Below are positions 10,966-22,094 of a DNA stretch of 64,000 nucleotides, piece after piece (position 1 is the stretch's first letter; each line of letters starts with the position of its first letter). This DNA comes from Elephas maximus indicus (Eukaryota; Chordata; Mammalia; Proboscidea; Elephantidae). Under the pieces are notes generated by a model, which had not been told where the DNA came from, made no database searches, and was given only the letters and a program-made list of their open reading frames with translations. The position numbers and the translations under genes are program-made. The DNA lies in contig NC_064842.1 of the NCBI RefSeq assembly GCF_024166365.1, forward strand, positions 28,801,001 to 28,865,000, read 5' to 3'.

Positions 10966-11129
10966 AATGATTAGAATGACAGAAAAGAACCTAAACTTAA
11001 GAGCTGGATAAAACATTGATGTAACTATTTAACTCCCTACATTCCTCCTAAGCCTCAGAATTGTTTCTATGACCCCTTATTCCCCGCAATAGTTAACACT
11101 GTAAAAACTCATCGCAATTGAAGATATCC

Positions 11130-11240
11130 TCCGGACCCAGTAATTCCACTTCTAGATATAAACCGGAGAGAAACTCCCACTTACATGCACATGGAGATGG
11201 ACATACACGTAAGTATTGCAAGATCATGATAGAGAAAAAC
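11130..11240 (+). repeat. Short L1 ORF2-like fragment
   Basis: Resembles the L1 ORF2 C-terminal coding region ('cccagtaattccacttctag' and 'catgcacatggagatggaca'). It is short and diverged. Confidence 0.45.
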
Positions 11241-11261
11241 TGAAACACCTTACAGAGGTCC

Positions 11262-11475
11262 AGCAGTTAGGACTCAGACTCTGACATGACAAACAGCCTG
11301 GGTTTAAGTCCTGGTTCAACTAGCTGTGTGACCCTCAGTGAGTTACTTAGTTTCTCTGTCTTGGTTTCCTCATCTATAAACTAAAGATGGTAATTATAGT
11401 ACCTGTGATGAGGATAAGTCAATAAGAATTTGTAAAGTACTTTGAACTGTGCCTACCAGATAATAAACGTATATA
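11262..11475 (+). repeat. MIR SINE
   Basis: Sense MIR with head 'cagcctgggtttaagtcctg', core 'gtgtgaccctcagtgagtta' and 3' part 'gtaaagtactttgaactgtg'. Confidence 0.8.
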
Positions 11476-11965
11476 TGTGTTTTATAAATGAGTGTTCATC
11501 AGTGGGGAAACACACATTCATCTAACAGAGCAATCTAATACTGAACAGTAGCTAAAATGAATGAATTTGATCTACATTTATCAAATAAGAATTGCAAATA
11601 TAACATAGGGTAAAAAGAGCAAGTTGTAGAATAATATATGAAGTATGCCATTTGAGTAAATTAAAAAAACAAACTGCTACTACATATATTTCTGCATGTA
11701 CATACATACACACACACGTGTGTGCTAAACTATGAAAACATGGATTAGAAGGATACACCCCAAATTCATTCTTGTGGATAACTCTGCAAAGGGAAGAGGA
11801 GAAGGAAATAGAATTTGGAAGACATCAGAGAAGACTTCAACTGTGCATACAGTGTTCTAATTATTTCAACAACAACAACAGAGTTAACATCCTCTAGAAC
11901 AGGTACTTTGGAAATTGTGGGAACAGAGCTCTGGGGTGTTTGGAGATGATTCAAAGTCTGAATGG
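11476..11965. other. Unclassified intergenic sequence with short simple repeats
   Basis: AT-rich. Contains a (CA)n-like tract near 11703-11722 and a (CAA)n near 11870-11880. No gene evidence. Confidence 0.35.
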
Positions 11966-12089
11966 CTCATCAGTTAAGTGTTTTACTTTCCATTCGCAGG
12001 CCACTCACCATCCCCAAAATCTCGGGCTTAGGATGGCAGACATTGTGTTCGTCTTTTTGAGCATTAGATCCCAGCACCTGCCTCACTGC

Positions 12090-12200
12090 CTGAACCCCAG
12101 CAAACCAAAACCAAACCCAAACCCATTGCCATCGAGTCGATTCTGACTCATAGCAACCCTCTAGCAAGCGCTTAATAATCGTTTGTTGAGTTAAATGTAA
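12090..12200 (-). repeat. Short AfroSINE tail fragment in a MIR/L2-like end
   Basis: 'aacccattgccatcgagtcg' and 'attctgactcatagcaaccc' are the antisense AfroSINE tail. The flanks ('cacctgcctcactgcctg' on the left, 'agcgcttaataatcgtttgt' on the right) read like a MIR or L2 3' end that the SINE interrupted. Confidence 0.6.
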
Positions 12201-12649
12201 AAACGATATTTTAGTGAAGCATATAGACAATTTTTATGTCAAGACATTTATAAGCTCATAATGTAGAAAAATATGGTAATATATATTAACATGTAAAAAA
12301 AAGAAAAAAAAGCCGTGAGTTAGCTATTCGTGAAGAGCAAGAGTGGAGAAGGGAGAGAGAGAGAAATCCAGACCAATAAAGGGCATCTAAGCATAACGGT
12401 TTTTACTCCACTACAGGGAAATGAAATGAAGTTTTGCGTACCGAAGTGCAAAGATAATGGAGGTGCAATTAAGTCAATTATGGGCCACAAATGCATAATC
12501 ATCTAAGGTTACGTGATAAAATCAAGGCAGGGTTATCTGAATCCCTTCTGGAGTCATAAACCCAAGTAACTCCTTCCCCACCTCAACCTCCAATCCTTGT
12601 AGCTTGTTGCTCAGTTATAGCCATTGTTCACTCCTCTTCTGCCTGAGCT
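12201..12649. other. Unclassified intergenic sequence
   Basis: Contains an A-rich tract near 12293-12310. No repeat consensus or gene seen. Confidence 0.35.
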
Positions 12650-12800
12650 GGAGCCCTGGTGGCATAATAGTTAAGAGCTCAGCTACTAACCAGAAGGTTG
12701 GCAGTTCGGATCCACCAGTTGCTCCTTGGAAACCATATGGGGCAGTTCTCGTCTGTCCTATAAGGTCACTATGAGTCAAAATCGATTCAGCAACGGGTTT
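12650..12800 (+). repeat. AfroSINE
   Basis: Sense copy: head 'ggagccctggtggcataata', box B-like 'ggttggcagttcggatccac', tail 'ctatgagtcaaaatcgattc'. Confidence 0.9.
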
Positions 12801-13099
12801 GGCTCTTCTGGGTCCTCTTGAGGGTCTCCAGCACACTGAGCCCTCTACTTCCTCCTATTCAAACTGCTCTTTCTTTTCCTCACTTCTCTACCTAATCAGG
12901 TTAGAATCTATGATCCATCACTTCAATCTCCCTCCTGCCAACTTCCTAGATTCCCTTACCCAACTTCCTATAAACCAGCCTGGCATAACCCCAACCCTGT
13001 GGGCACCCAACTATCAATCTTTTTGGTGCCTTTAATCCTCAGCCTACTGAGATCTATGGAAGAAAATCACAAATCATGATGTAATGTGGGAAATTACTT

Positions 13100-13160
13100 T
13101 GATTCAATAAATGTGTTGCTGTCGATTCTGACTCATAGTGACCCTATGGTAAACTCCAAC
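13100..13160 (-). repeat. AfroSINE tail fragment
   Basis: 'gttgctgtcgattctgactc' followed by 'atagtgaccctatgg' is an antisense AfroSINE tail only. Confidence 0.6.
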
Positions 13161-13295
13161 TCATTACCCTGCACCCTACCCCAAAGGTCGAAGAACAGAA
13201 AGACTCACAGACCAAATTTAGAAACTTGGATCACAAGGGCTATTAAGTCAATGTAAAAGGCACAGTAAGAAGCAAAGGGAAAGATATAGGGTAGG

Positions 13296-13706
13296 TTAGC
13301 ACAGGTGTGCCATCACTTATCTGTCAGTTTATTGTACTGTAGTGGCTTGCGTGTTGCTGTGGTGCTGGACACTATGCCACCATTATTTGAAATACCAGCA
13401 GGGTGACCCATGGTGGACAAATTTTAGTGGCGCTTCTAGTCTAAGACAGACTAGGAAGAAAGGCCTGGTGATCTACATCCAAAAATTAGCCAATGAAAAC
13501 CCTGTGGATCACAGAATATGTCCAATCTAGTGCTGGATGAGCCCCCTAAGTTGGAAGGCACTCAAAATACACAGTGGCTGCAACAATGGACTTAGCATGC
13601 CAGCAATCGTGAAGATGGTGCAGGACCAGGCAACGTTCCATTCCATTGGACATGGGGTCACCATGAGTCAGAGCCAACTCAACAGCAAATAATAACAACA
13701 GCGCAC
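13296..13706 (+). mobile_element. RTE-tailed composite non-autonomous element
   Basis: A body ('tctgtcagtttattgtactg', 'aataccagcagggtgaccca', 'gaagaaaggcctggtgatct') is joined to an RTE 3' end ('acaatggacttagcatgcca', 'gagtcagagccaactcaaca') ending in a caa-rich tail. A perfect 10-bp direct repeat, atagggtagg, flanks it at 13286-13295 and 13707-13716, so it moved as a unit. The body lacks reverse-transcriptase coding sequence. I infer an internally deleted RTE, with the body derived from the RTE 5' region. Confidence 0.7.
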
Positions 13707-13716
13707 ATAGGGTAGG

Positions 13717-14097
13717 GTGCAAGCAGGGTAGAAGGACCACACCACCTTCTCTGAGCCTCAGTTTTCTTGTAGATTGAGTGGGAAAAACAATGACCTCCTC
13801 AGACAAATTTTTTTAAAAATTAAATAATGTATGTGAAAGTACTTGCCAATAGTACTGTGTTCCTCGATGTTCAGTTGTTTTATTCCTCTCTCTACCACAC
13901 AAGCCTTCCTCACTGACGATATAGTTACAAGGACCAGAATTGGGCTCAGCAGATGGAAGGTACCTGGAGCCACCATACTTTTCCTATCGGAGTAACTAAT
14001 TGAGGGTCAGAGTAAGGAAAGCCAAGTCAGGGTAGGACCAAAAAGAAAACCTCTGAGTGTCTATTAACTTGTAGTTTAGTGTTCTTTAAGAAGCAGG
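13717..14097. other. Unclassified intergenic sequence
   Basis: Includes a possible weak MIR core at about 13745-13860 ('tctgagcctcagttttcttg', sense). Nothing else recognised. Confidence 0.35.
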
Positions 14098-14621
14098 TGT
14101 TATGGATTAATTGTATCCCTTAAAAATGTCTGTCAGCTTGGCTAGGCCAAGATTCCCAGCGTTGCGTGGTTGACCATCATTTTGTCATCTGACGTGATTT
14201 CCTATGTGTTGTAAATCTTATCTCTATGATGTTGATGAGATGGGATTGGTGACAGTTATGTTAATGGGACAGGACTCAGCCTACAAGATTGGACTGAGTT
14301 TTAAATCAATCTCTTTTGAGATATGAAAGAGAGAAGCAAGCGGCGAGACGGGGGACCTCATACCACCAAGAAAGCAACACTGGAACAGAGCACATCCTTT
14401 GGACCTGGGGTTCCTGCGTGGAGAAGCTCCTCAACCAGGAGAAGATCGAATACAAGGACCTTCCTCCAGAGCCAACCGAGAGAGAAAAATCCTTCCCCTG
14501 GAACTGACACCCTGAATTTGGACTTCTAGCCTACAGAATTGTGACAGAATAAACTTCCATTTGTTAAAGCTATCCACTTACGGAATTTCTGGTACAGCAG
14601 CACTAGATAACCAAGACAACA
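14098..14621 (+). mobile_element. MLT1-like solo LTR
   Basis: Starts 'tgttatggattaattgtatc' and ends 'ctagataaccaagacaaca'. It is closely parallel to the 3012-3577 copy, including 'cataccaccaagaaagcaac' and 'gagaagctcct'. The short frames at 14316-14529 are LTR sequence, not genes. Confidence 0.75.
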
Positions 14622-15240
14622 GGTATTCACCGTCGACGTCTTTGTAAATGTCATGCAGTGAACGTGTGTTAAAGCAGAGACGTCGTTTTCATCACCATCA
14701 CCATCATTTGTTTTTTCAGCCCAAGGAGCTTGTCTGACAATGCAGAGGACGCTGTACTGTGTCAGTCTTCCCCATTCCAGTCACTGTTTGCTGCTTTGCA
14801 CATGGGAAGCAGCTAACACTTTAACGCTACTCTTTTCTGATCATATAAGCCTCCGTCCTTCTCCCTCTGCTCATAGGGTGCCAATACCTTTGCCATGAGT
14901 CTTCTCCAACAAATTGTATGTTTTCTTCCCATTCTTGCCTCTCCTTGTGTTGATGCCCTTTGCCATGTGACTTTGTGGCTCCCATTGGAGGTGTACGTGT
15001 ATATACTTTACCACACCACTGAGGTTGGGCATGGCCTGCGGGTAGAAGTGACATCCCACCCAGTTCTGAACCTGGGACTTAAGAGGCTTCACATGTTTTT
15101 GCTCAGCCCTCCTGTGCTTCTGCCTCTGTTCTGAGAAGGACATGTCTCAGGTAGCTACCTGTCCCTTCAGTGGGGGCCCCAGAACAGCAAGCAAGGCAGA
15201 GCCAGTCCAGCCAACTCACAGTCTAAAGCAGTCACCAGCC
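14622..15240. other. Unclassified intergenic sequence
   Basis: Contains a short (CAT)n-like run near 14690-14706. Overlapping frames at 14827-15143 have no similarity I recognise. Confidence 0.35.
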
Positions 15241-15352
15241 CTTCACCGATGCACAAGCAAGAATGGACAGAGTTTGGGCCCAAGGTTGTGTGTGGGGTCA
15301 CCATGAGTCTGGGGGTGCCATGAGTCAGGGCCACTGGACAGCAGCTAACAAA
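15241..15352 (+). repeat. RTE/AfroSINE tail fragment, diverged
   Basis: 'gtgtggggtcaccatgagtc' and 'catgagtcagggccactgga' followed by 'cagcagctaacaa' read as a degenerate RTE-type tail. Confidence 0.55.
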
Positions 15353-15394
15353 AGCTGACTGATACAGCTCTCTTCCCTTTTCATTTCTCTAGTC

Positions 15395-15610
15395 TCACAG
15401 AAGAAAGGAAATAACATTTTCTGAGTGCCTTCTATTGCCAAGCACTTACACATACATTATTTAATTTTTAAAAAAAATTCCTCTGAGGAGGTCATTATTT
15501 TTCCCACTCTACAAACAAGAAAAAGGAGGGCCAGAAAAATTAAGCAGTTTATACTTTTACTAAGTTGCAGTGTTGGGATTGCTAAGCAGGTCTTCTGACT
15601 TCCTGTGAAG
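15395..15610 (-). repeat. MIR SINE
   Basis: Antisense MIR: 'acattttctgagtgccttct', 'attgccaagcacttacacat', 'agaaaaattaagcagtttat' and 'gggattgctaagcaggtctt'. Confidence 0.7.
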
Positions 15611-16249
15611 CACTATTTCCACTGTCAAATGCCTTATTAAGATTAGATGAGGGGGCTAGGGCATTTGATTGCCATTACCCCAGAAGATGATGATAAGCTT
15701 TGTACTCCAACCTTAGTTCATCAGGGGAAAGAGATATTCACCTCATCTTGTAAAAAGCAGAAGGAAAAACCATTTAAGCGTGTGTGGTGCTGACATCATT
15801 TAGGAAACTCACCTTAATACTTACAGCACTGTGGCTAATGAACCTAGTGTACAATTAGCTATTTGGGATTGCCCTCTTAATGTTTATCATCCTGCCTGTG
15901 ACTCAGAATGACTCTAAGATACTCCTGCTGAATTAATATAATGGCATTTTAAAAACATAATGTCATCCTCTCTGCTAGCATTTGAAATTAATTTCATATA
16001 AAACCGCCTTACAATTTCGTACAAGTCTTCTCTGCACACATTTTGGTCAAGAAGCTTTGAAGTAATTGTAGCAGTGTAGCTTGGGCAAATATAAAAATAA
16101 TGTTGTTTTTTACCTAAACAGAAGACAAAAGTGTGGGAGAAACTTGTGTGTTTTTCTGTTTGTTCGTTGTGTTTCTTTTTTGTCTTTTTGCTTTGATCTC
16201 CTAAAAGCAAGATTCTGAACACATCTCAAGGTACAGAATGAACAAAGAA
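15611..16249. other. Unclassified intergenic sequence
   Basis: AT-rich, with a minus-strand frame at 15914-16222 that has no family resemblance I can name. No repeat recognised. Confidence 0.35.
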
Positions 16250-16450
16250 GAAGGTCTCCAGGTAATGTAAACAGTTAACATGTGCAGCTATTAACTGAGA
16301 GTTTGACAGTTTGAACCCACCCAGTAATGTCACAGAAGAAAGGCCTGGCAATCTACTTCTGTAAGATTGCAGCTATTGAAAACCTTATGGAGCAAAGTTC
16401 TACTCTGAAAACACTTGGGATCCCCATGAGTCAGAATCGACTGGACAGAA
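16250..16450 (+). repeat. AfroSINE, diverged long variant
   Basis: Contains 'gaagaaaggcctggcaatct', 'acttctgtaagattgcagct' and tail 'ccatgagtcagaatcgactg'. The head ('cagctattaactgagagttt') is degenerate. Confidence 0.75.
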
Positions 16451-16639
16451 TGAATACAGAGGAAGAAGATGCAGAAATCAAAGAAGATGAGGGCATAAGC
16501 CAGCCTCTTCCTATGGGCATAAACCCAAATCATTCTAAGAGTATTAACCTATGGAATTTCACCATTTGGGAAATGCGTAGTTGTGAAGAGCGATGAAGAG
16601 AAATTCATCTTATTCTGTATGCATAATATAGTTAAAAGG

Positions 16640-17010
16640 AATATTAAGGAGCCAATCTGTTAGTAAACTAACCAAGTGACTCTGGGTAAGACATTTAACC
16701 TCTTGGAACCTCAACTTCCACAACTATGAAAACTGAAATACTAATGTTTCATGTGTATGCTTATAAGGATTCGTGGTGTAACACATGTGCCTATACCCTA
16801 TTAAAAGAACCTAAGAAAGTTTGCCAAGAAAAAATTGACCTATGGGGCATCTTATTTCTCCCCTACCCACCTTGTACAGCCCCATCAATAAGACACTGTC
16901 TTGAACATAGTGTGGTAGGCACATGATAGTCCTCTGAGTTTCAGTTTAACCAAAATAATACCCCCTCACAGGACTGTCAAGGCTAAATAACATGATACAT
17001 GTAAATTTCA
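16640..17010 (+). repeat. MIR-like SINE, possibly two fragments
   Basis: Sense MIR core 'ccaagtgactctgggtaaga' and 'aacctcttggaacctcaact', then a second MIR-like piece with 'cctctgagtttcagtttaac'. Confidence 0.5.
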
Positions 17011-17284
17011 CTTTGGACTCCATATATAGACGCTCTTCCTAAGGAAGAACCCCTGCTTCAAAAAGATCTCTGTATCAGAAGCCAAATTCTTAACCTACAC
17101 TGTACTAATTCATGTTAGAAGCAATTTTACTTGAGTTGGATAATGGATACACCTAGCTTTGGAAAAATTTTAAAGCTATACCTCAGTAATTTCTAGTCCC
17201 TGTTGGAAGAGGAAAGCTGGGTGTGAACTGACAGAGCTGAGGAAATTGCAGGTCCTGAAGGGTATTTAAGAGATAATTTCACCA

Positions 17285-17380
17285 AGCCTGCTTATTTATT
17301 GATGAAGAAACTGAGGCCCAGAGAAGCCAAGTGACTTCACAAATTAGAAGTATAGAGATGAACTACATATTTTTGTCTTT
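17285..17380 (-). repeat. MIR core fragment
   Basis: Antisense core 'gatgaagaaactgaggccca' followed by 'gagaagccaagtgacttcac'. Confidence 0.65.
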
Positions 17381-17539
17381 GGACCATTGATGGAGAGTCA
17401 GGAGGCATGTCTCTCCATTAGCTATTCCCAAGTTGCTCTTCTGGACTAAGGTGAGGTATGGAGAAGCCTGAGAAAACTCCCTCTGACTGGGATGAGTCAT
17501 TTACTACTAAGAAGGAAGGAGGGCCTTTGATACTTGATG

Positions 17540-17845
17540 TTGTTGTTATTGTTGTTAGCTGCCGTCGAGTCAGCCCCCGACTCATGACAACCCCCTGCAC
17601 CATCCCCATGGTCGATTAGGGATCAGGCCGTTATGATCCTTAGGGTTGTCACTGGCTATTTTTTGGACATAGATCACCAGGCCTTTCTTCCCAGTCCATC
17701 TTAGTCTGGAAGCTCACCTGAAACCTGTTCGGCATCATAGATGACAGACAGGTGGTGGCTGCACATGAGGGGCGTTGGCCAGGAATCAGACCCAGGTCTC
17801 CGGCAAGGGAGGCAGAATTCTACCACCGAACCACCAATACCCTCT
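17540..17845 (-). repeat. Long-form AfroSINE
   Basis: Plus-strand text: 'ttagctgccgtcgagtcagc', 'gacatagatcaccaggcctt', 'gtctggaagctcacctgaaa', then head 'aattctaccaccgaaccacc'. Same long form as 10476-10803. Confidence 0.85.
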
Positions 17846-18447
17846 TGATACTTAACAAAAATTTTCAAATCCTTGCTATTTAGATTGAGATAGAAAGCAG
17901 CATTTTATTCAAGTCAGCAAAAGTCAAAGTTGGACTGTGGTGATTTAAGATAACTAAGCGTTAATAAGAAAGAGACTAAATTTTACATAAAACCCCCAAA
18001 AAAACACTTTTTTTTTTTTTTTTTGCATAGATTTTAAAAATTGGTTCTTTAGGACAACCTATTTCATTCTTTTAAAGTCTTTTTTTTAATTTATTGTCAG
18101 TTACAAATGGAAAGCCTTTTTCATCCATATCACAAAGCCAATAGCTTCAGCATATTTAACATTGCTAAACGTCCCAATATGTTTTGTTTCCCAGTACCAT
18201 GGTTGCCGCCTTCTTGCTCACTGTCTGGCTAATTCCTGTTCCTTCTAATTGCCCTCTGTGCTTTCAACAAAGTTGACCTCGCTTCCTTTTATACCCAGCC
18301 ACTGGTCATCCTTGGTTTTCATTGTCATCTACATCCACTGTCAGAATTGCTGTAAGGCGATTTTGCCAGGGCTCTGTGTTAGTTTTACTTTAGTCAGCTG
18401 CTAGGGCACAATTCAAAGAAAGAAGCATGCGTTCCACCTACCACTGA
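17846..18447. other. Unclassified intergenic sequence
   Basis: Contains a (T)16 tract near 18009-18024. The rest looks single-copy, with no gene evidence. Confidence 0.35.
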
Positions 18448-18840
18448 AACTAAGGAGCCCTGGTGGTGCAGTGATTAAGTACATGGCTGCTAACCGAAAG
18501 GTCAGTAGTTCAAACTCACCATCCACTCTGCGGGAGAATGATGTGGCAGTTTGCTTCTGTAAAGATTAAACCAAAACCAAACCAAACCCATTGCTGTCAA
18601 GCTGATTCAGACTCATAGTGACCCTATAAGACAGAATCAAGCTGCCCCATAGGGTTTCGTAGGAGCAGCTGGTGAATTTGAACCACCAACCTTTTGGTTA
18701 GCAGCCAAACTCTTAACCACTATGCTACCAGGGCTCCCTGTAAAGATTACAGCCTTGCAAACTCTATGAGGCAGTTCTACTCTATCCTACACGGTCACTA
18801 TGAGCTGGAATCTACTCGATGACAACAGGTTTGGTTTTTT
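18448..18840 (+). repeat. AfroSINE split by a second AfroSINE
   Basis: The outer sense copy starts 'aggagccctggtggtgcagt' and resumes at 18738 to end near 'ggaatctactcgatgacaac'. It was an intact SINE before an antisense copy landed at 18569-18737. Confidence 0.9.
18569..18737 (-). repeat. AfroSINE nested in an AfroSINE
   Basis: The antisense copy begins with an (aacca)-type tail and ends 'ctaccagggctcc'. A perfect 12-bp duplication of host SINE sequence, ctgtaaagatta, lies at 18557-18568 and 18738-18749. Confidence 0.95.
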
Positions 18841-19289
18841 GACCACCGACCCTGAGCTATGTGGAGAGGGCTAGACGACTGCCAGTCATACACACGAAGG
18901 CACGTGCACAGGGGTTTCCAATATGAGCCATACTCCAGGAGGCCCAAGAGCTATTTCTCTGAATGCAGGATAATTCTATGCACCTGCTGGAGAGCTAGGA
19001 AGAGCATTGATCTAGTTATTTAGCAATAGATATGGATACTTCTGAGCAACTCAGCTAATTATTAACATTTTTGCTTGTAATTATAAAGATTTTTTTTTCT
19101 TAAGAAAGTAAGTGGTAATACTTGCAAACCTTCCAGTTAGTCATTTAAATGGGAAGCTTGAGTTGCGCAGACCATGTCGTTGTGAAGTCATGAGGTGGTG
19201 AAGGTGTAACTGTCCACGTGGTGGCAATATAGCCTAAGTTTAATCAACTCAAGAGACAACAGACTTCCCTGCTCTGAGTTGACTTGCTT

Positions 19290-19425
19290 GTTCTTTGTGT
19301 GCTTCCCTAACTAGAATCTAGGCTCCATGAAGACCAGAACCAAGGTTATTTTGCTCTCAGTCGTACCTTTAGTGATGCTAGGTATATATAGACACATAAT
19401 AAATATTTGTTGAAAGGAAGAGAGA
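19290..19425 (+). repeat. L2 3' end
   Basis: 'ccctaactagaatctaggct', 'ccatgaagaccagaaccaag' and 'cacataataaatatttgttg' are the sense L2 3' end pattern. Confidence 0.6.
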
Positions 19426-20345
19426 GAGGGAGGGAGGAAGGATGAATGAATACCACCAAAGTCTGGCAAATTTTTATGACAGGTGAGCTTTTTTTCCATG
19501 GTGGTATCTGTACCCCATTTTTTTACCCTTCCAGTGCTCTCAATCATTTTCAGCACCCACCTCCCATTAGCCTTCCTCCCTGTTCTCCTCTCTACCGTAT
19601 GCCTCAAACTCGCTCCAGACTCTATCCATTGAAATGTACTCTTACCTATCTCTGCAAAGATGGAGGAGCCAACAAGCTAATGAACAAATTAATCTATGAT
19701 AAAGGCAGAAAGCCAGGGGGATTTCTTATTCATAAGGAAATCTTACGGAATTTTGCAGACAATGGACACTTCTCATTTGTTGTCAAAGCCCTTAGTGACT
19801 CTGACTTTGCTGGCTAGGTTGGCTGAGAGATACTTCTCAGCATCTCTGCCCACTGTAATGTACAGGGCACCTCTGTGGGGCAGACTGCTCCAAAAGTGAG
19901 ACCGTTGGCCATGATATTTGGTAGGGTTGATATTGTAAGTTGTTTTTAGCATTTCCTTTCAGTTGAAGCAGGGAGAAAGATGAAATGGAGGAGGTAACAC
20001 AGTAATCTAGTTCACTGGATGAAAAAAGGCAAAATCTCTGAGCAGAAGGAGTTTGAATTCTGGCCCTAAGGGCAACTTTACATAGAACTGCTTTGCCTTC
20101 AAATTTCCTTGTAGGGAAGCTTCTGCCTTGTGTCAGGCAACATCTGGACAACTCGGGTCTGAGATGTAAAGTTAAAGAACTACTGAATAGAAGTGTGTCC
20201 AAGACTTTTTTGTTGTTTTCGTTTTAAAGCAACTGTTAGAATTCATTTCTTTTCCTTAATCTTTGTGATCTATTTCCCAAAGGTTAAAGTAACATATGCC
20301 TCATTTTAATGTGTGTATTTTCATATTCATATTTAGGGAAGAGAA
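19426..20345. other. Unclassified intergenic sequence
   Basis: The 123-codon plus frame at 19446-19817 and the minus frame at 19837-20202 match nothing I know and lack splice or codon-bias support. No repeat recognised. Confidence 0.35.
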
Positions 20346-20349
20346 AGAG

Positions 20350-20545
20350 ATTTGTTTTCACATTTAATATTCAAAACAACCCAGTGAAATATATTCTATG
20401 AGTCTCATTTCACAGGTTAAAAATCTTAGGCCAAAAGAGGTTAAATACTTTCCTTGCTCAAGGTCACACAGCTAATAAATGCAAATCTGGATTTTGAACT
20501 CAGGTTTGTCTGATAGAGAATACTCTAATTGCTTTTTTTCTTACA
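20350..20545 (-). repeat. MIR SINE
   Basis: Antisense MIR: 'aatattcaaaacaacccagt', 'caaaagaggttaaatacttt', 'ctcaaggtcacacagctaat' and 'attttgaactcaggtttgtc'. Confidence 0.8.
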
Positions 20546-20787
20546 AAGCTTTCTGAATTTTAGATTTTATGATATTACATTCAGCCAAGATTGCCTGAAG
20601 ATAGCATGCTCTTTCACTTTACCATTCTGAACTTCTAAAATTTTTATATGTTTGGACATCTCTAGTCCTATCTTTGATAATAATGAATTTTTTTTATCAT
20701 TTCTAATAGTTTTTAAAATTGTTTATAGTCTTTAATAGCAAGGACCCCCAAGGTTTATCAGAACTGAACTTCACTTAAAATTTATAG

Positions 20788-20950
20788 TTGTTGTTAACCC
20801 ATGGCTGTTGAGTTGATTCCAGCTCATAGTGACTCTATAGGACAGAGTAGAACTGCCCCATAGAGTTTCCAAAGAGCACCTAGTGGATCTGAACTGCCAA
20901 CCTCTTGGTTAGCAGCTGGAGCGCTTAACCACTACACCACCAGGGTTTCC
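20788..20950 (-). repeat. AfroSINE
   Basis: Antisense copy: 'gagttgattccagctcatag', 'tataggacagagtagaactg', 'caacctcttggttagcagct', ending 'accagggtttcc'. Confidence 0.9.
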
Positions 20951-20953
20951 ATT

Positions 20954-21345
20954 GTTGTTAGTTACTGTCAAGTTGGCTTCAGCTCATAGTGACCCCACGT
21001 ACCAGAGAACAAAACCCCGCTCAGTCCTGCACATCTCCACGATCACTGGTACGCTCAAGCTCATTGCTGTGGCCACTACGTGTTTTGAGTACCCTGCAGC
21101 CTAGGGGACTCACCTTCCAGCACCATATAAGGCAGTTTCCTATTGTGATCTGTAGGATTTTCGTTGGCTAATTTTGGGGAGTGGATCACCAGGCTTTTCT
21201 TCCTAGCCTATCTTAGTCTTGAAGGTCTACTGAAACTTGTCCACCATGGGTTACCCTGCTGGCATGTGAAATATTGGTGGCGTAGCTTCCAGCGTCATAG
21301 CAACATGCAAGCCACCACAGTGTGACAAACTGACAGATGGGTGGT
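20954..21345 (-). mobile_element. RTE-tailed composite non-autonomous element
   Basis: This is the reverse orientation of the element at 13296-13706. RTE tail first ('caagttggcttcagctcata'), then 'tttcgttggctaattttggg', 'ttaccctgctggcatgtgaa' and 'aaactgacagatgggtggtg'. It abuts the preceding AfroSINE almost directly. Confidence 0.65.
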
Positions 21346-21814
21346 GATTACTTAAAATGTATATATACAAATATGAGCTGTGTACATTGAGCAGAATATG
21401 TGCTGAAACTGAGGTGAAAAATTAAAAGGAATAATTTGGAGGAAGACAGAAGTTCATCTTTTACGGTAAAATGACTCTGTGTGAAAATATACCACAACCA
21501 ACCTATTGTATAATTGCTCGAATATTTTTTTTTCTTTTGGAGGACCAATAGAGATACTTCTTTTCACAAAAAGGTACAATATGAATTTTCCCAAAGTAAA
21601 ACCTAAGATGAAATGTCCTATTTTGAGCATACTCCTATGACTAAACTAACCTTTATCAGTACTTAGTCACCATCCCAAATCTCCAACTACCTATTTCTTG
21701 AAAAAAAAAAAAAGACAAAGAGATGCAAGCTTTTTACTGCCACCTACTGTTAGGGTTGGTTTTACTGTTAGAAAATGCAATAGCTGGGTGCAAGAGAGGA
21801 CTGACTTGCATAGA

Positions 21815-21966
21815 AACCTACAGAACAGAGTAGACCTGTCCCATAGGGTTTCCCGGAAGCTTTGTGGAAGTACTGCCACCTCTTTCTCCCATGGAGTGAC
21901 TGGTGGGTTCGAGCCACTGACCTTTGGGTTAGCAGCCAAGTACTTAACCACTGTGCCACCAGGGCC
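21815..21966 (-). repeat. AfroSINE
   Basis: Antisense copy: 'gtcccatagggtttcccgga', 'ggttcgagccactgaccttt' and 'aaccactgtgccaccagggc'. The tail is truncated and a short insertion is present. Confidence 0.85.
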
Positions 21967-22094
21967 CCATAAGGTATGGACAGGGTGACCATATGTCCTG
22001 GTTTGCAGACAATCGCAGTACACATATGCCTGCTGTCCTGGCATCTGTCCAGTTTAGCTTTTGTCCTAACCCCTTTTTCTTTCAACTATTTAAA

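Noticed and set aside
12650..12720. tRNA-like heads of the AfroSINEs as functional tRNA genes
   Set aside because: The A/B-box-like parts are embedded in SINE copies and do not form a complete cloverleaf with an acceptor stem.
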